From: Aliarcobacter sp017996075
GTDB lineage: Bacteria; Campylobacterota; Campylobacteria; Campylobacterales; Arcobacteraceae
Assembly (NCBI RefSeq): GCF_051062515.1
Contig: NZ_JAMXEK010000003.1
Direction: 5' to 3' (one strand)
Length of the DNA: 64,000 nucleotides
Both the position numbers and the translations under genes were made by a program. The notes below the pieces were generated by a model, which was given only the letters and a program-made list of their open reading frames with translations, ran no database searches and was not told where the DNA came from. Positions 33,858 to 42,202 of this stretch are shown here, one piece after another; positions within the stretch are counted from its first letter, which is position 1; every line of letters starts with the position of its first letter.

Positions 33858-34456
33858 AATTAAAAAAATTAGCTTTAAGTCTAGTTGCCATTGCAACACT
33901 TTTTACTTTTGCTTATGCTGCAAATAAAAGTATCAAAGATGACACTCTTGGAATTAGACAAGATAATCTATTTTCAGAAGATAAAGTTGTAAGTGATGAG
34001 ACAAAATATGCTACAGAACCTGCAGGAACTAGTACAAAAATAAAAAGAGCATTTGAAAATGCTCCACCTATGATTCCACATGATACAGAAGGTATGTTAC
34101 CTATTACAATAGATAATAACCAATGTGCTTCATGTCATGATCCAATGGTAGCAGAGTCTATGGGTGCAACTCCTATTCCAAAATCACACTTTACAAGTTT
34201 TAGAGAAAATGTAAACATAGATAAAAAAGGTGAACTTCAAAGAGATGGAAAAGTTGTAGCAAATAGTAGTGATTTAAAAACTATTATAAAACCTCTTGAT
34301 CACTTATCAAATGCTAGATTTAACTGTTCTGCTTGTCATGCACCACAATCTGATAGTAAAATTGTTCCAAAAAATAACTTCCAAACAGAGTTTAGAAGTA
34401 GTGATTTAAATGATAAATCAAATCTTATAGAAACTATAAATGAGGGTGTAAAATAG
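33854..34456 (+). CDS. napB: Diheme cytochrome c NapB
   Basis: NapB is the periplasmic diheme electron-transfer subunit that delivers electrons to NapA. The 200-residue precursor has a Sec signal (LKKLALSLVAIATLFTFAYA) and two haem-binding motifs, CASCHD and CSACHA. It also has the family-typical stretch PPMIPHDTEGMLPITIDNNQC and histidines nearby (PIPKSHFTSF, PLDHLSNARFNC) as distal ligands. It overlaps napH by four bases and is followed one base later by napF. Confidence 0.96.
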   Translation: MKLKKLALSLVAIATLFTFAYAANKSIKDDTLGIRQDNLFSEDKVVSDETKYATEPAGTSTKIKRAFENAPPMIPHDTEGMLPITIDNNQCASCHDPMVAESMGATPIPKSHFTSFRENVNIDKKGELQRDGKVVANSSDLKTIIKPLDHLSNARFNCSACHAPQSDSKIVPKNNFQTEFRSSDLNDKSNLIETINEGVK

Positions 34457-34457
34457 T

Positions 34458-34937
34458 ATGCAAAGAAGAGAGCTTTTTGGCTCTCTTGCAAAACCTTTCA
34501 AAAATAGAAGTTTGCAAGAAAAAGCTATAAGACCGCCCTACTTTAAAGATATAAATCTTTTTTTTACAAAATGTTTGGAATGTTTAGACAAACCTTGTTC
34601 GACTTCTTGTGAAGAAAATATTATAGAGATTTTAGAAGATGGTACTCCAAAAATAAACTTTTCAAATTCTGGTTGTACTTATTGTGATTTATGTGCAATT
34701 TCTTGTCAAAATGGTGTTTTAAATATTGAAGATAAAAAGCAAATAGAAGCTAAAATAGAAATTGATATTCTAACTTGCCTATCTTGGCAAAATACTATGT
34801 GTTTTTCATGTAAAGATCCTTGCTTGGAAAATGCAATAGATTTTTTAGGAATGTTTAGACCAACTATAAATCAAAATTGCACTTCTTGTGGCTTTTGTAT
34901 AAAAGTATGCCCAACAAATGCAATCAAAATAGCCTAG
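34458..34937 (+). CDS. napF: Cytoplasmic ferredoxin-type protein NapF
   Basis: NapF is thought to help load or reduce the iron-sulfur cluster of NapA in the cytoplasm before export. The 159-residue protein begins MQRRELFGSLAKPFK, resembling a twin-arginine motif but without the hydrophobic segment of an export signal. It has cysteine clusters CLECLDKPCSTSC, CTYCDLCAISCQNG, CFSCKDPC and CTSCGFCIKVCPTNAI. The first and third clusters are irregular compared with typical NapF. It lies one base after napB and nine bases before the TTG start of napL. Confidence 0.88.
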   Translation: MQRRELFGSLAKPFKNRSLQEKAIRPPYFKDINLFFTKCLECLDKPCSTSCEENIIEILEDGTPKINFSNSGCTYCDLCAISCQNGVLNIEDKKQIEAKIEIDILTCLSWQNTMCFSCKDPCLENAIDFLGMFRPTINQNCTSCGFCIKVCPTNAIKIA

Positions 34938-34945
34938 GATTTGTT

Positions 34946-35908
34946 TTGAAAAACTTAATTTTTACACTTATTTTTATTTTTAGCTCAAACTTTTTATTCG
35001 CAAAAGAGTTAGAAGCAACTTTCTCTTTTTTTGCATCAAGTGGAGTTACAAATATTGCAAAAGATAAACAAAACTTATATTTAGGAACAAATGATGGTTT
35101 TGTTGATATTTTTAACCTAGAAAAAAAAGAGATAATCTCTTCAATAAAGATTAAAAATATAAAAGATTTTACAAATAAAGAGATAAGTGCAAAAATTTTT
35201 AGCACAGATATAATTGATGATAAGATTTTAATTTTATCTCAAGGACAAAGCGGTGGAAGAGATGTTTTTATATCAACAAATGGTATTTTAGAAAATATAA
35301 TTAGCTCAGATGATAGACTTTTTATAGCTTATGCAAAATTCTTAGATAATAATAAAATAATCTATGCTCTTTTATCAAATCAGATATTTATATATGATTT
35401 CAAAAATAAAAAAATCTTAAAATCAACTCAAGTTTCTCAATCATCTTTTTCTCATTTTGTTTTAAGTAGTGATAAAAAATCTGTTTTTGTAGCCGATGAA
35501 AGTGGAATTATTTCAGAACTTAACACTTCAAACTTAGAAAAAATTGGACAATTTAAAGGTCAAAATGTAGATAGAGTTTTTCAAGTTGATTTCAAAAAAA
35601 ATACTATTTTAGCTTGTGGACAAGATAGAAGAGCATCTATTTATTATAAAAATCAAAAAAAGCCATACTACAAATCAATTGATTTTTTAGTTTATGCAGG
35701 AGCTTTGGATGATAAAGCAAAAAAAGCAGCAATTTCACTAAATGAAGATAATGATGTTTTAGTTTTTGATGTAGATACAAAAGAGGAGCTTTTTATCCTA
35801 AAAGGAAATAAAGCACTTATTACATCTATTTTATTTTTAGATGAAAATAGTTTAGTTGTAGCAAGTGATGATAAAAAAGTAAATATATATAATTTAAAAA
35901 AGGATTAA
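34946..35908 (+). CDS. napL: Nap accessory protein NapL, periplasmic beta-propeller-like
   Basis: NapL occurs in the nap operons of Campylobacterota and is exported; its exact job in nitrate reduction is unsettled. I choose the TTG at 34946 because AGGA lies 6 bases upstream and the product then starts with a clean Sec signal (KNLIFTLIFIFSSNFLFAKE). An ATG-initiated frame would begin inside napF. The remaining ~300 residues form WD40/YVTN-like repeats (LYLGTNDGFVDIFNLEKKE, KSVFVADESGIISELNTSNLE, VVASDDKKVNIYNLKK). The gene is followed after three bases by napD. Confidence 0.85.
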   Translation: MKNLIFTLIFIFSSNFLFAKELEATFSFFASSGVTNIAKDKQNLYLGTNDGFVDIFNLEKKEIISSIKIKNIKDFTNKEISAKIFSTDIIDDKILILSQGQSGGRDVFISTNGILENIISSDDRLFIAYAKFLDNNKIIYALLSNQIFIYDFKNKKILKSTQVSQSSFSHFVLSSDKKSVFVADESGIISELNTSNLEKIGQFKGQNVDRVFQVDFKKNTILACGQDRRASIYYKNQKKPYYKSIDFLVYAGALDDKAKKAAISLNEDNDVLVFDVDTKEELFILKGNKALITSILFLDENSLVVASDDKKVNIYNLKKD

Positions 35909-35911
35909 AAA

Positions 35912-36298
35912 ATGAATATTTCAAGTATTGTTGTACAAACTCTACCAAAATATCTTGATAGTGTGATAGAAAATCTTAAGAAATCTGGCGTTTGTGATTA
36001 TCATATGCACGATGAAAAAGGAAGAATTATTATTACAATTGAAGGTAAAAATGTAGAAGAGGAGCTAAAAAAACTAAAAGTAATTGAAGCAATTCCTTAT
36101 GTAAGTAGTGCTGATATGCAGATGAGCTACAGTGAAGAAGAGCTAGCAAATCATATGGAAGTTTTAGAAAATGCTGATTTAGTTCCAAAAGTTTTAAATG
36201 ACAAAGATATAAAAGTTGAAGATATGATTTATAGAGGTGATTTAAAACGAAAAGATTTAATAGGTTTTGCGAAAGAGTTTGACAGAACTGAAAAATAA
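35912..36298 (+). CDS. napD: NapA chaperone NapD
   Basis: NapD binds the twin-arginine signal of NapA and prevents export before the cofactor is loaded. The 128-residue protein has the ferredoxin-like fold of the family in its first 80 residues (NISSIVVQTLPKYLDSVIENLKKSGVCDYHMHDEKGRIIITIEGKNVEEELKKL). A C-terminal extension of about 45 residues is not found in the shorter E. coli NapD. It ends the nap operon; the next gene has its own promoter 90 nt downstream. Confidence 0.92.
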   Translation: MNISSIVVQTLPKYLDSVIENLKKSGVCDYHMHDEKGRIIITIEGKNVEEELKKLKVIEAIPYVSSADMQMSYSEEELANHMEVLENADLVPKVLNDKDIKVEDMIYRGDLKRKDLIGFAKEFDRTEK

Positions 36299-36328
36299 TA
36301 CTTAAAAGAAAATAATTATTAAATATTC

Positions 36329-36361
36329 CTTAAAGTTATTTTTAATAACTTAAGATATAAT
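36329..36361 (+). promoter_or_regulatory. Promoter with inverted repeat before the EAL/GGDEF gene
   Basis: CTTAA-A-GTTATT (36329-36340) faces AATAACTTAAG (36344-36354), an 11-bp inverted repeat with one extra A. A perfect TATAAT follows at 36356-36361. The repeat fills the -35 zone, so it is either an operator for the EAL/GGDEF gene or the tail hairpin of the nap transcript. No T tract follows, which favours an operator. Confidence 0.45.
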
Positions 36362-36387
36362 CCTTCAACTATTAAATTTGAGGGATT

Positions 36388-38013
36388 ATGAAAACAAATA
36401 TTATAAACTCGGATACTCTTCTTAACTTAATTACTAAACACTCTCCTGATATGTTATGGATAAAAGATTTAAATGGTCGTTATTTATATGCAAACAATGC
36501 TATTTGTAATGGTTTATTAATTGCAACTCCAAATGAAGTTCTTGGGAAAACTGATATCTTTTTTGCCTTAAGAGAAAGAGAAAAATATAAAGATAACAAG
36601 AATTGGCATACATTTGGGGAATTATGCACAAATACTGATTTAGAAACCATAAAATCTATGAAACCATTAAGATTTTTAGAAAATGGGAATATTCAAGGAA
36701 AAATGACATATCTTGAAGTTGATAAAGCTCCATTTTTTGATGAAAATAAAAATTTAATTGGTGTAATAGGAACAGCAAGAGATATTACAGAACAAATACT
36801 CTTAAAAGAGAGAAATGAATATCTTATGTATTTTGATCATCTAACATCACTTCCAAATAGACAAAAAATTATTTTAGATATTGAAAATAAAAAGCCTAAA
36901 TCTTCTATTGTTTTTAACATTGACGATTTCAAAGAGATAAATGATTTTTTTGGTACAAATAATGCTGATAAAATATTAAAAGATATAGCTTTAAGATTTA
37001 TAAAATATGGATACACCACATATAGAATAGATGGAGATGAATTTGCTATTTTATTTTTTGATGAAAAAACAGATGAAGATTTACAAAATGAAGCAATTAA
37101 AATTATAAAGCTGCTAGATAGTGAACCTTTTTATATAGACGACAAAACTATTTTAGTAACATTTTCGGTTGGTATTGCAAAAAGCAATGAAAAACTTTTA
37201 ACAAAAGTAGATATTGCTGTAAATAATGCAAAAACTTCAAATAATCATATCTGTATTTACGAAGAGAGTAAAAATATAGAAGAGAGATATAAAGAAAATA
37301 TAGAGCTTGCAACTCAGATAAAAGAGGCAATTTTAGGAAATAGAATTATTTGTCATTATCAACCTCTTTTAAATATAGAAAATAGTGAAATTTACTCTTA
37401 TGAAAGTTTAGTAAGACTAATAGATAACAAAGGAAACTCTCTTGCTCCATATAAATTCCTAGATTTTTCTAAAAAAATAAAACTATACTCAAGTATCACA
37501 AAAATAGTTGTAGCCCAAGCTTGTAAAACATTCCAAAATAGAGATGAAAACTTCTCTATAAATCTAAGCGTTGATGATATAAAAGATTTAGAAACTGTTG
37601 ATTTTATATTAAAAACTATAAAAGAGACAAACACATCTTCTAGAGTAACTTTTGAGATTTTAGAGTCAGAAGGTATAGAAAACTATCAAGAAGTTATCTC
37701 TTTTATCAATCAAATAAAATCTTTGGGTGCAAGAATTGCTATAGATGATTTTGGAACAGGATATTCAAATTTTGAACATCTTTTAAGATTAGATGTTGAT
37801 TATATTAAAATTGATGGTTCTTTAATAAAAAATATAGTTACCGATGATAAGCATAGATTAATTGTTGAAACAATAGTTAGTTTTGCAAAAAGAATTGGAA
37901 TTAAAACAGTTGCTGAATTTGTAAGTGATGAAAAAATATTAAAAACTATAAAAGAGATAGGAATTAGTTGTGCCCAAGGTTATCATATAGGAAAACCAGA
38001 AACTTTGGTATGA
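36388..38013 (+). CDS. PAS-GGDEF-EAL protein, predicted cyclic di-GMP phosphodiesterase
   Basis: This 541-residue cytoplasmic protein has a PAS domain (about 10-135: HSPDMLWIKDLNGRYLYANN, then EVDKAPFFDENKNLIGVIGTARDITE). Next is a GGDEF domain (about 145-300) whose signature is altered to DGDEF (215-219), and then an EAL domain (about 305-540). The EAL signature reads ESLVR (339-343), but the rest is intact (FEILESEGI, AIDDFGTGYSNFEHLLRLDVDYIKID, TVAEFV, CAQGYHIGKP). I predict an active phosphodiesterase with a degenerate cyclase domain that may bind GTP as a regulator. Its stop overlaps the start of the next gene by four bases. Confidence 0.88.
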   Translation: MKTNIINSDTLLNLITKHSPDMLWIKDLNGRYLYANNAICNGLLIATPNEVLGKTDIFFALREREKYKDNKNWHTFGELCTNTDLETIKSMKPLRFLENGNIQGKMTYLEVDKAPFFDENKNLIGVIGTARDITEQILLKERNEYLMYFDHLTSLPNRQKIILDIENKKPKSSIVFNIDDFKEINDFFGTNNADKILKDIALRFIKYGYTTYRIDGDEFAILFFDEKTDEDLQNEAIKIIKLLDSEPFYIDDKTILVTFSVGIAKSNEKLLTKVDIAVNNAKTSNNHICIYEESKNIEERYKENIELATQIKEAILGNRIICHYQPLLNIENSEIYSYESLVRLIDNKGNSLAPYKFLDFSKKIKLYSSITKIVVAQACKTFQNRDENFSINLSVDDIKDLETVDFILKTIKETNTSSRVTFEILESEGIENYQEVISFINQIKSLGARIAIDDFGTGYSNFEHLLRLDVDYIKIDGSLIKNIVTDDKHRLIVETIVSFAKRIGIKTVAEFVSDEKILKTIKEIGISCAQGYHIGKPETLV

Positions 38014-38384
38014 AAAAATTATTATTTATTTTTTTTAGTTTTACATTTTTAAACGCAAATGATATACAAAAGGCATTTTTAGTAGCAGTTTATGATGAAA
38101 ATAGAGTTGAAAATGTACAACATAAAATTAAAACAGATTTTCAATATAGAGGTGAAGCATTTTTTAAAGTTGCCATAATAGGAAATTACAATAAAAATGT
38201 AAATGTAATAACAAAAATAAATAGCTCAAATGGAAAATTAATAAATACAGAGACTCTTTACAATAATTTAACAAAAAAAATATATGGATATGAACTAACT
38301 TTTAAACATTTAGATGTACAAAAAGGGTATTTTGAAGTTTTTATAGATGGAAAACTATATGATACAAAAGTTTTTGTAAAATAA
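38010..38384 (+). CDS. Small secreted protein of unknown function
   Basis: The 124-residue product begins with a Sec signal peptide (KKLLFIFFSFTFLNA, about 2-16), then a predicted periplasmic beta-rich domain (FQYRGEAFFKVAIIGNYNKNVNVITKINSS, GYFEVFIDGKLYDTKVFVK). I do not recognise a family. The start at 38010 overlaps the EAL/GGDEF stop (ATGA), so the two are co-translated. This suggests that the secreted protein works with that signalling pathway, but this is inference. Confidence 0.65.
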   Translation: MKKLLFIFFSFTFLNANDIQKAFLVAVYDENRVENVQHKIKTDFQYRGEAFFKVAIIGNYNKNVNVITKINSSNGKLINTETLYNNLTKKIYGYELTFKHLDVQKGYFEVFIDGKLYDTKVFVK

Positions 38385-38463
38385 ATTTTACCAAATTAGA
38401 AATTTATCTATAAGCATAGCATTAAAATAGCAAACTTTAAGTTTATAAATTGTAAAATTTCAT

Positions 38464-38631
38464 TGATCAAGAGGTTTTATCTACGACTTATCTCTCCTTA
38501 GTTAAAATGTAGCAATTTTGGATAAAACCTCTTTCAAAGGTCGTTCTGTAAGATATTAAGTTTCTGCAAAGATTTTATTTTATTATTTAAAACTTAATAT
38601 AAAAAGGGGTTTCTCTCAACCCCTTTTTTTC
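38464..38631 (+). ncRNA. Candidate structured small RNA between convergent genes
   Basis: The 319-nt gene-free stretch 38385-38703 holds three consecutive inverted repeats. The first is a 13-bp stem, AAGAGGTTTTATC (38469-38481) with 38521-38533, around a 39-nt loop. The second is an 11-bp stem, ATATTAAGTTT (38553-38563) with 38590-38600. The third is a terminator at 38601-38630. A TAAAAT -10-like box lies at 38452-38457. The layout fits an independent RNA of about 165 nt on the plus strand, although the plus-strand gene upstream could simply have a long structured 3' end. It does not match 6S, tmRNA, SRP or RNase P RNA as I know them. Confidence 0.45.
38601..38630. terminator. Strong bidirectional terminator
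   Basis: AAAAAGGGGTT (38601-38611) and AACCCCTTTTT (38618-38628) form an 11-bp stem with loop TCTCTC, followed by T on the plus strand and on the minus strand. It ends the candidate RNA or the upstream operon, and can also stop transcription coming from serS. Confidence 0.85.
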
Positions 38632-38644
38632 TCCCTTAATAATT

Positions 38645-38670
38645 AAAAGGTGCTTTCCCCCACCTTTTTT
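38645..38670. terminator. Second bidirectional terminator, next to serS
   Basis: AAAAGGTG (38645-38652) and CACCTTTT (38661-38668) flank a C-rich eight-base loop, with T after the stem on the plus strand. On the minus strand it lies 35 bases past the serS stop and is the natural serS terminator. Confidence 0.75.
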
Positions 38671-38703
38671 TATCTCAAATTTTATAAATTTTTATGATTT
38701 TGT

Positions 38704-39945
38704 TTATTTCATATATGGTTTTAAAACTTCTGGAATTTTAACACTTCCATTGGCTTCTTGATAGTTCTCCATAATTGCCAAAAGAGTTCTTCCAACTGCT
38801 AGACTTGAACCATTTAAAGTGTGTGCAAATATATTTTTCTTGTCATCTTTATATCTTATTTTTGCTCGTCTTGCTTGAAAATCTCTTGTATTTGAGATTG
38901 AAGATATCTCTCTAAATCTATTTTGACCAGGAAGCCAAACTTCTAAATCTATTGTAACAGCTGCTCCAAATCCTAAATCTCCAGTACAAAGTTGTACTTT
39001 TTGATGACAAAGTCCTAATGAAGTTAATAAATCACTAGCACAATTAACCATTTTAAGAAATATCTCATCTGATTGCTCTTGTGAAGTAATTGCTACCATC
39101 TCAACCTTATCAAATTGGTGTTGTCTTATAAGCCCTCTTGTATCACGTCCTGCACTTCCAGCCTCTTTTCTAAAACATGGAGTATATGATGTAAGAAGAA
39201 GAGGAAGTTCATTTTTATCTAAAATCTCATCATTATATAAATTTGTAAGGCTAACTTCTGCTGTTGGAATAAGATATAGATCTTCTCCCTCTATTTTAAA
39301 CAAATCATCTTCAAATTTTGGAAGCTGTCCTGTTCCTAAAAGAGAGTTTGAATTTGCCATAAAAGGTACATACCACTCGTTAAATCCTCTTGCTCTATTA
39401 AAATCTAGCATATAGTTTATCAAAGCTCTCTCTAATCTTGCTCCATCTCCTTTAAGTGCTGTAAATCTTGATTTTGCTAGCTTTACACCTCTTTGAAAAT
39501 CTAACCAATCACACTCTAATTCCCAATGCTCTTTTGGTGTAAAATCAAAAGTTGGTTTAGTCCCAATAACTTCTAGAACTACATTTTCATCTTCATCTGC
39601 ACCAAATGGTACATTTTCATCTGGAAGATTTGGGATTCCTAATACAATTGAAGATAGCTCTTCTTCTAAAACTCTAACCTCATCTTCTAACTCTTGTTTT
39701 CTATTTTTTAAGTTATTTATTTTTTCTTGAAGTTCTGCAACATCAAGATTCTCTTTTTTGTATCTAGGAAACTCTTTTGAAAGAAGATTTTGCTCAGCTG
39801 TTGCCTCTTCCATAATTTGTCTTTTTTGTTTTGTATTTTGTGCCAAAGTTTTTAAGTTTTCTAAAACCTCAATTGAGACACCTTTTTTTTGTAAAGAAAT
39901 ACTAGTTTTCTCAAAATCATTTTGCAATAGTTTTATATCAATCAT
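38704..39945 (-). CDS. serS: Seryl-tRNA synthetase
   Basis: SerRS charges tRNA-Ser (and tRNA-Sec) with serine. I place the start at 39945 (MIDIKLLQNDFEK), the family-typical N-terminus with AAGAG just upstream; a longer frame from 39996 would add 17 unrelated residues. The 413-residue protein has the N-terminal coiled-coil arm (about 25-105, rich in Gln, Lys and Glu) and class II motif 2 (CFRKEAGSAGRDTRGLIRQHQFDKVE). The motif 3 region is NGSSLAVGRTLLAIMENYQ. It is monocistronic and flanked by terminators. Confidence 0.97.
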   Translation of the reverse strand: MIDIKLLQNDFEKTSISLQKKGVSIEVLENLKTLAQNTKQKRQIMEEATAEQNLLSKEFPRYKKENLDVAELQEKINNLKNRKQELEDEVRVLEEELSSIVLGIPNLPDENVPFGADEDENVVLEVIGTKPTFDFTPKEHWELECDWLDFQRGVKLAKSRFTALKGDGARLERALINYMLDFNRARGFNEWYVPFMANSNSLLGTGQLPKFEDDLFKIEGEDLYLIPTAEVSLTNLYNDEILDKNELPLLLTSYTPCFRKEAGSAGRDTRGLIRQHQFDKVEMVAITSQEQSDEIFLKMVNCASDLLTSLGLCHQKVQLCTGDLGFGAAVTIDLEVWLPGQNRFREISSISNTRDFQARRAKIRYKDDKKNIFAHTLNGSSLAVGRTLLAIMENYQEANGSVKIPEVLKPYMK

Positions 39946-40025
39946 ATCAACTCTTTTTTGTAATTTTTGGGCAATTATATCTAAAAAAGATACCATATAA
40001 ACTGAAATATAATTATTTAATTAAT

Positions 40026-40076
40026 ATGCAACTAAGTTGCATTAAAATAGAATTCGCTTTTTGCAACTAAGTTGCA
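40026..40076 (+). promoter_or_regulatory. Twin palindromic operators around the TonB receptor promoter
   Basis: The 15-bp palindrome TGCAACTAAGTTGCA occurs twice, at 40027-40041 (extended to 17 bp, 40026-40042) and 40062-40076, with centres 35 bp apart. Between them lies TAAAAT (40043-40048), a good -10, so a start near 40055 would sit between the two boxes. This is the layout of a repressor-controlled promoter. The sequence is unlike a Fur box. The regulator is unknown. Confidence 0.65.
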
Positions 40077-40102
40077 TTTAAAAATTTTATATAGGGATTA
40101 TA

Positions 40103-42151
40103 ATGAAAATTAATAAAAAAGTTATCTCTTTATCATTAGTAATATCGCAATCTATACTTTTTGCAGATACATCTATACTAGATGAGATAAAAATTGAAGA
40201 AAACAGAGAGTTTAAAACAAATTCTACTGATATTGATTTAGAAAAAGTTGAACAAAGTCAAGCAAATTCTCTTACAGAAGTATTTAAAAATAACTCTTCT
40301 ATTGAAGTTGGAGGAGGAGCAATAAATGTGCAAAGAATATATTTAAGAGGAATTGAGAGTTCAAATTTAAATATATCTTTAGATGGTGCAAAACAGGGTA
40401 AAAATATGTTCCAACATAGAAGTAATGAACTAGGTATTAATCCAGATTTACTAAAAGTTGTCGATGTAAACACTTCACCTGATGCTTCAAAAGCAGGAGC
40501 ACTAGGAGGAAGCATTGAAATGAGTACAAAAGATGCACAAGATTTTGTTAGAGGAAATAAAAAATATGGTGCAATCTTTAAAACAGGATATAACACAAAT
40601 GCTTATATGAAACATGGTAATGCAACTTCATATCAAGTTTTTGATAATAATTTAGGTGCATATATAAGTATAAGTGGCGTTAACAGTGATAACTATAAAG
40701 ACGCAAATAAAAATAGTGAAACAGCTACAGCTTACGATGACAGAGACTACTTATTTAAAATAAGTTTGTTGGATTCAAATAATCATGATTTAAGATTAAC
40801 AGTAAATAAAAATGAAAATAGTGGAGATTCAAGATGGGCTGGAACAGAGTATAGACCACAAGAAAATCAACTTGAAAAAATTATATCAACTACTACAAAT
40901 TATGCTTTAAGTCATAATTATAATCCTAACAATCTATTAAATTTAGATACAAATTTAAATTTAACTGATATATCTTTAGAAAGAAAAAATGCTAATAATA
41001 AAGATGGTAAAAGAGATTATGATAATAGAAATATAGGATTAAAAGTACAAAATCATTTTGATTTTAATCTATCTTCAACAAAAAATAGAGTATCAATTGG
41101 TACAGAGTATCAAAAAGAGAATGGAGATGGTAGTTTTTATATAGCAGATTTAAAACCCGCTGATAAACCTAGAACAAAATACTCTGATTTACATTCAGAA
41201 AATAAAGCTTTATTTATACAAAATAGAACTGAAATTGGTTCTTTAGGAATAAACTATGGTTTAAGATATGATTATTATAGTTTTGAAACAGGACTTGGAA
41301 AACAAAGTGATGATACATTTTCGCCAAATATTGGAATAGATTATAAAATAACAGAAAACTCTTTGGTATATTCAAACTATGGAAAATCTAGTAGAATGAG
41401 TGGAATTATTCCATTTACTTGGGCTTTAAATACAAAAATTGGCTCAACTTACTCTAAAGATTTAAATGCAGAAAAATCAGACAGATATGAAATCGGATAT
41501 AAATATGATAAAAGAGATACTTTTTTAAATGATGATTACATTACTTTTGATGCAAATGTTTTTCAAACAAAACTTAATGATTTTATAGTATCTAAAGATA
41601 CAAATTGTAATTTAGGAAAATGTGGAAGTGGTGAAGGAGGATGGACATTACAAGATATTTATAACAAAGATGATGAGTTCAAATCAAAAGGATTTGAAAT
41701 TAAAACTTCATATAATTATGATATTTTTTCAACATCTTTGGCTTATACTCAAATTGATACAAACAATAATCCTAGTGATGTCAATAATAGTTCTGATATA
41801 AACGAAGATCAATATATTAGAAGAGTTGGTGGATATGATAGTAAGAAATTTGTTTGGAATTCTCAACTTGAGCTTACAAATAAATTAACAGTAGATTACA
41901 CTTTAAATGCAGTTAAAGGTGCCAACGTCCTAGATAGTAGCAATAATGAAATAAAAAGAGCTGGCTACACTACACATGATGTTAGTATGAAATATAAGTT
42001 AAATTCAGATTGGACTTTATTTGTAGCTGTTAATAATTTAACAAATAAGCAATATGCAAAATCTACAACTATATCTACAAAAAATCAATCAAATATATAT
42101 AGATATGAAATGGGAAGAGATTATAGATTTGCTTTAAAATATGAATTTTAA
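40103..42151 (+). CDS. TonB-dependent outer-membrane receptor
   Basis: The 682-residue precursor has a signal peptide (about 1-21, ending SILFA) and a TonB-box-like DEIKIEENREF. A plug domain follows (about 35-150: SLTEVFKNNSSIEVGGGAINVQRIYLRGIESSNLNISLDGAKQG, then ASKAGALGGSIEMSTKDA). A 22-strand-type barrel ends in the aromatic C-terminus YRFALKYEF, with the usual NNLTNKQYAK segment. Such receptors import iron complexes, haem, cobalamin or other metal complexes; the substrate cannot be read here. It is monocistronic, with twin palindromes over its promoter and no exbB/exbD/tonB nearby. Confidence 0.9.
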   Translation: MKINKKVISLSLVISQSILFADTSILDEIKIEENREFKTNSTDIDLEKVEQSQANSLTEVFKNNSSIEVGGGAINVQRIYLRGIESSNLNISLDGAKQGKNMFQHRSNELGINPDLLKVVDVNTSPDASKAGALGGSIEMSTKDAQDFVRGNKKYGAIFKTGYNTNAYMKHGNATSYQVFDNNLGAYISISGVNSDNYKDANKNSETATAYDDRDYLFKISLLDSNNHDLRLTVNKNENSGDSRWAGTEYRPQENQLEKIISTTTNYALSHNYNPNNLLNLDTNLNLTDISLERKNANNKDGKRDYDNRNIGLKVQNHFDFNLSSTKNRVSIGTEYQKENGDGSFYIADLKPADKPRTKYSDLHSENKALFIQNRTEIGSLGINYGLRYDYYSFETGLGKQSDDTFSPNIGIDYKITENSLVYSNYGKSSRMSGIIPFTWALNTKIGSTYSKDLNAEKSDRYEIGYKYDKRDTFLNDDYITFDANVFQTKLNDFIVSKDTNCNLGKCGSGEGGWTLQDIYNKDDEFKSKGFEIKTSYNYDIFSTSLAYTQIDTNNNPSDVNNSSDINEDQYIRRVGGYDSKKFVWNSQLELTNKLTVDYTLNAVKGANVLDSSNNEIKRAGYTTHDVSMKYKLNSDWTLFVAVNNLTNKQYAKSTTISTKNQSNIYRYEMGRDYRFALKYEF

Positions 42152-42154
42152 ATT

Positions 42155-42180
42155 CAGAAGAAGTAACTTTACTTCTTCTG
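42155..42180. terminator. Hairpin between the TonB receptor and the convergent small gene
   Basis: CAGAAGAAGTA (42155-42165) and TACTTCTTCTG (42170-42180) form an 11-bp perfect stem with a four-base loop, four bases after the receptor stop. T tracts are weak on both sides, but the convergent setting supports a shared terminator. Confidence 0.6.
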
Positions 42181-42202
42181 GAAAATAAAAAAAACTTATA
42201 TA

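Noticed and set aside
38464..38631. 6S RNA as identity of the structured intergenic region
   Set aside because: The stems are consecutive rather than nested, with no long closing stem or central bubble.
39946..39996. Longer serS start at 39996
   Set aside because: The extra 17 residues are not seen in seryl-tRNA synthetases, and MIDIKLLQNDFE at 39945 is the typical start.
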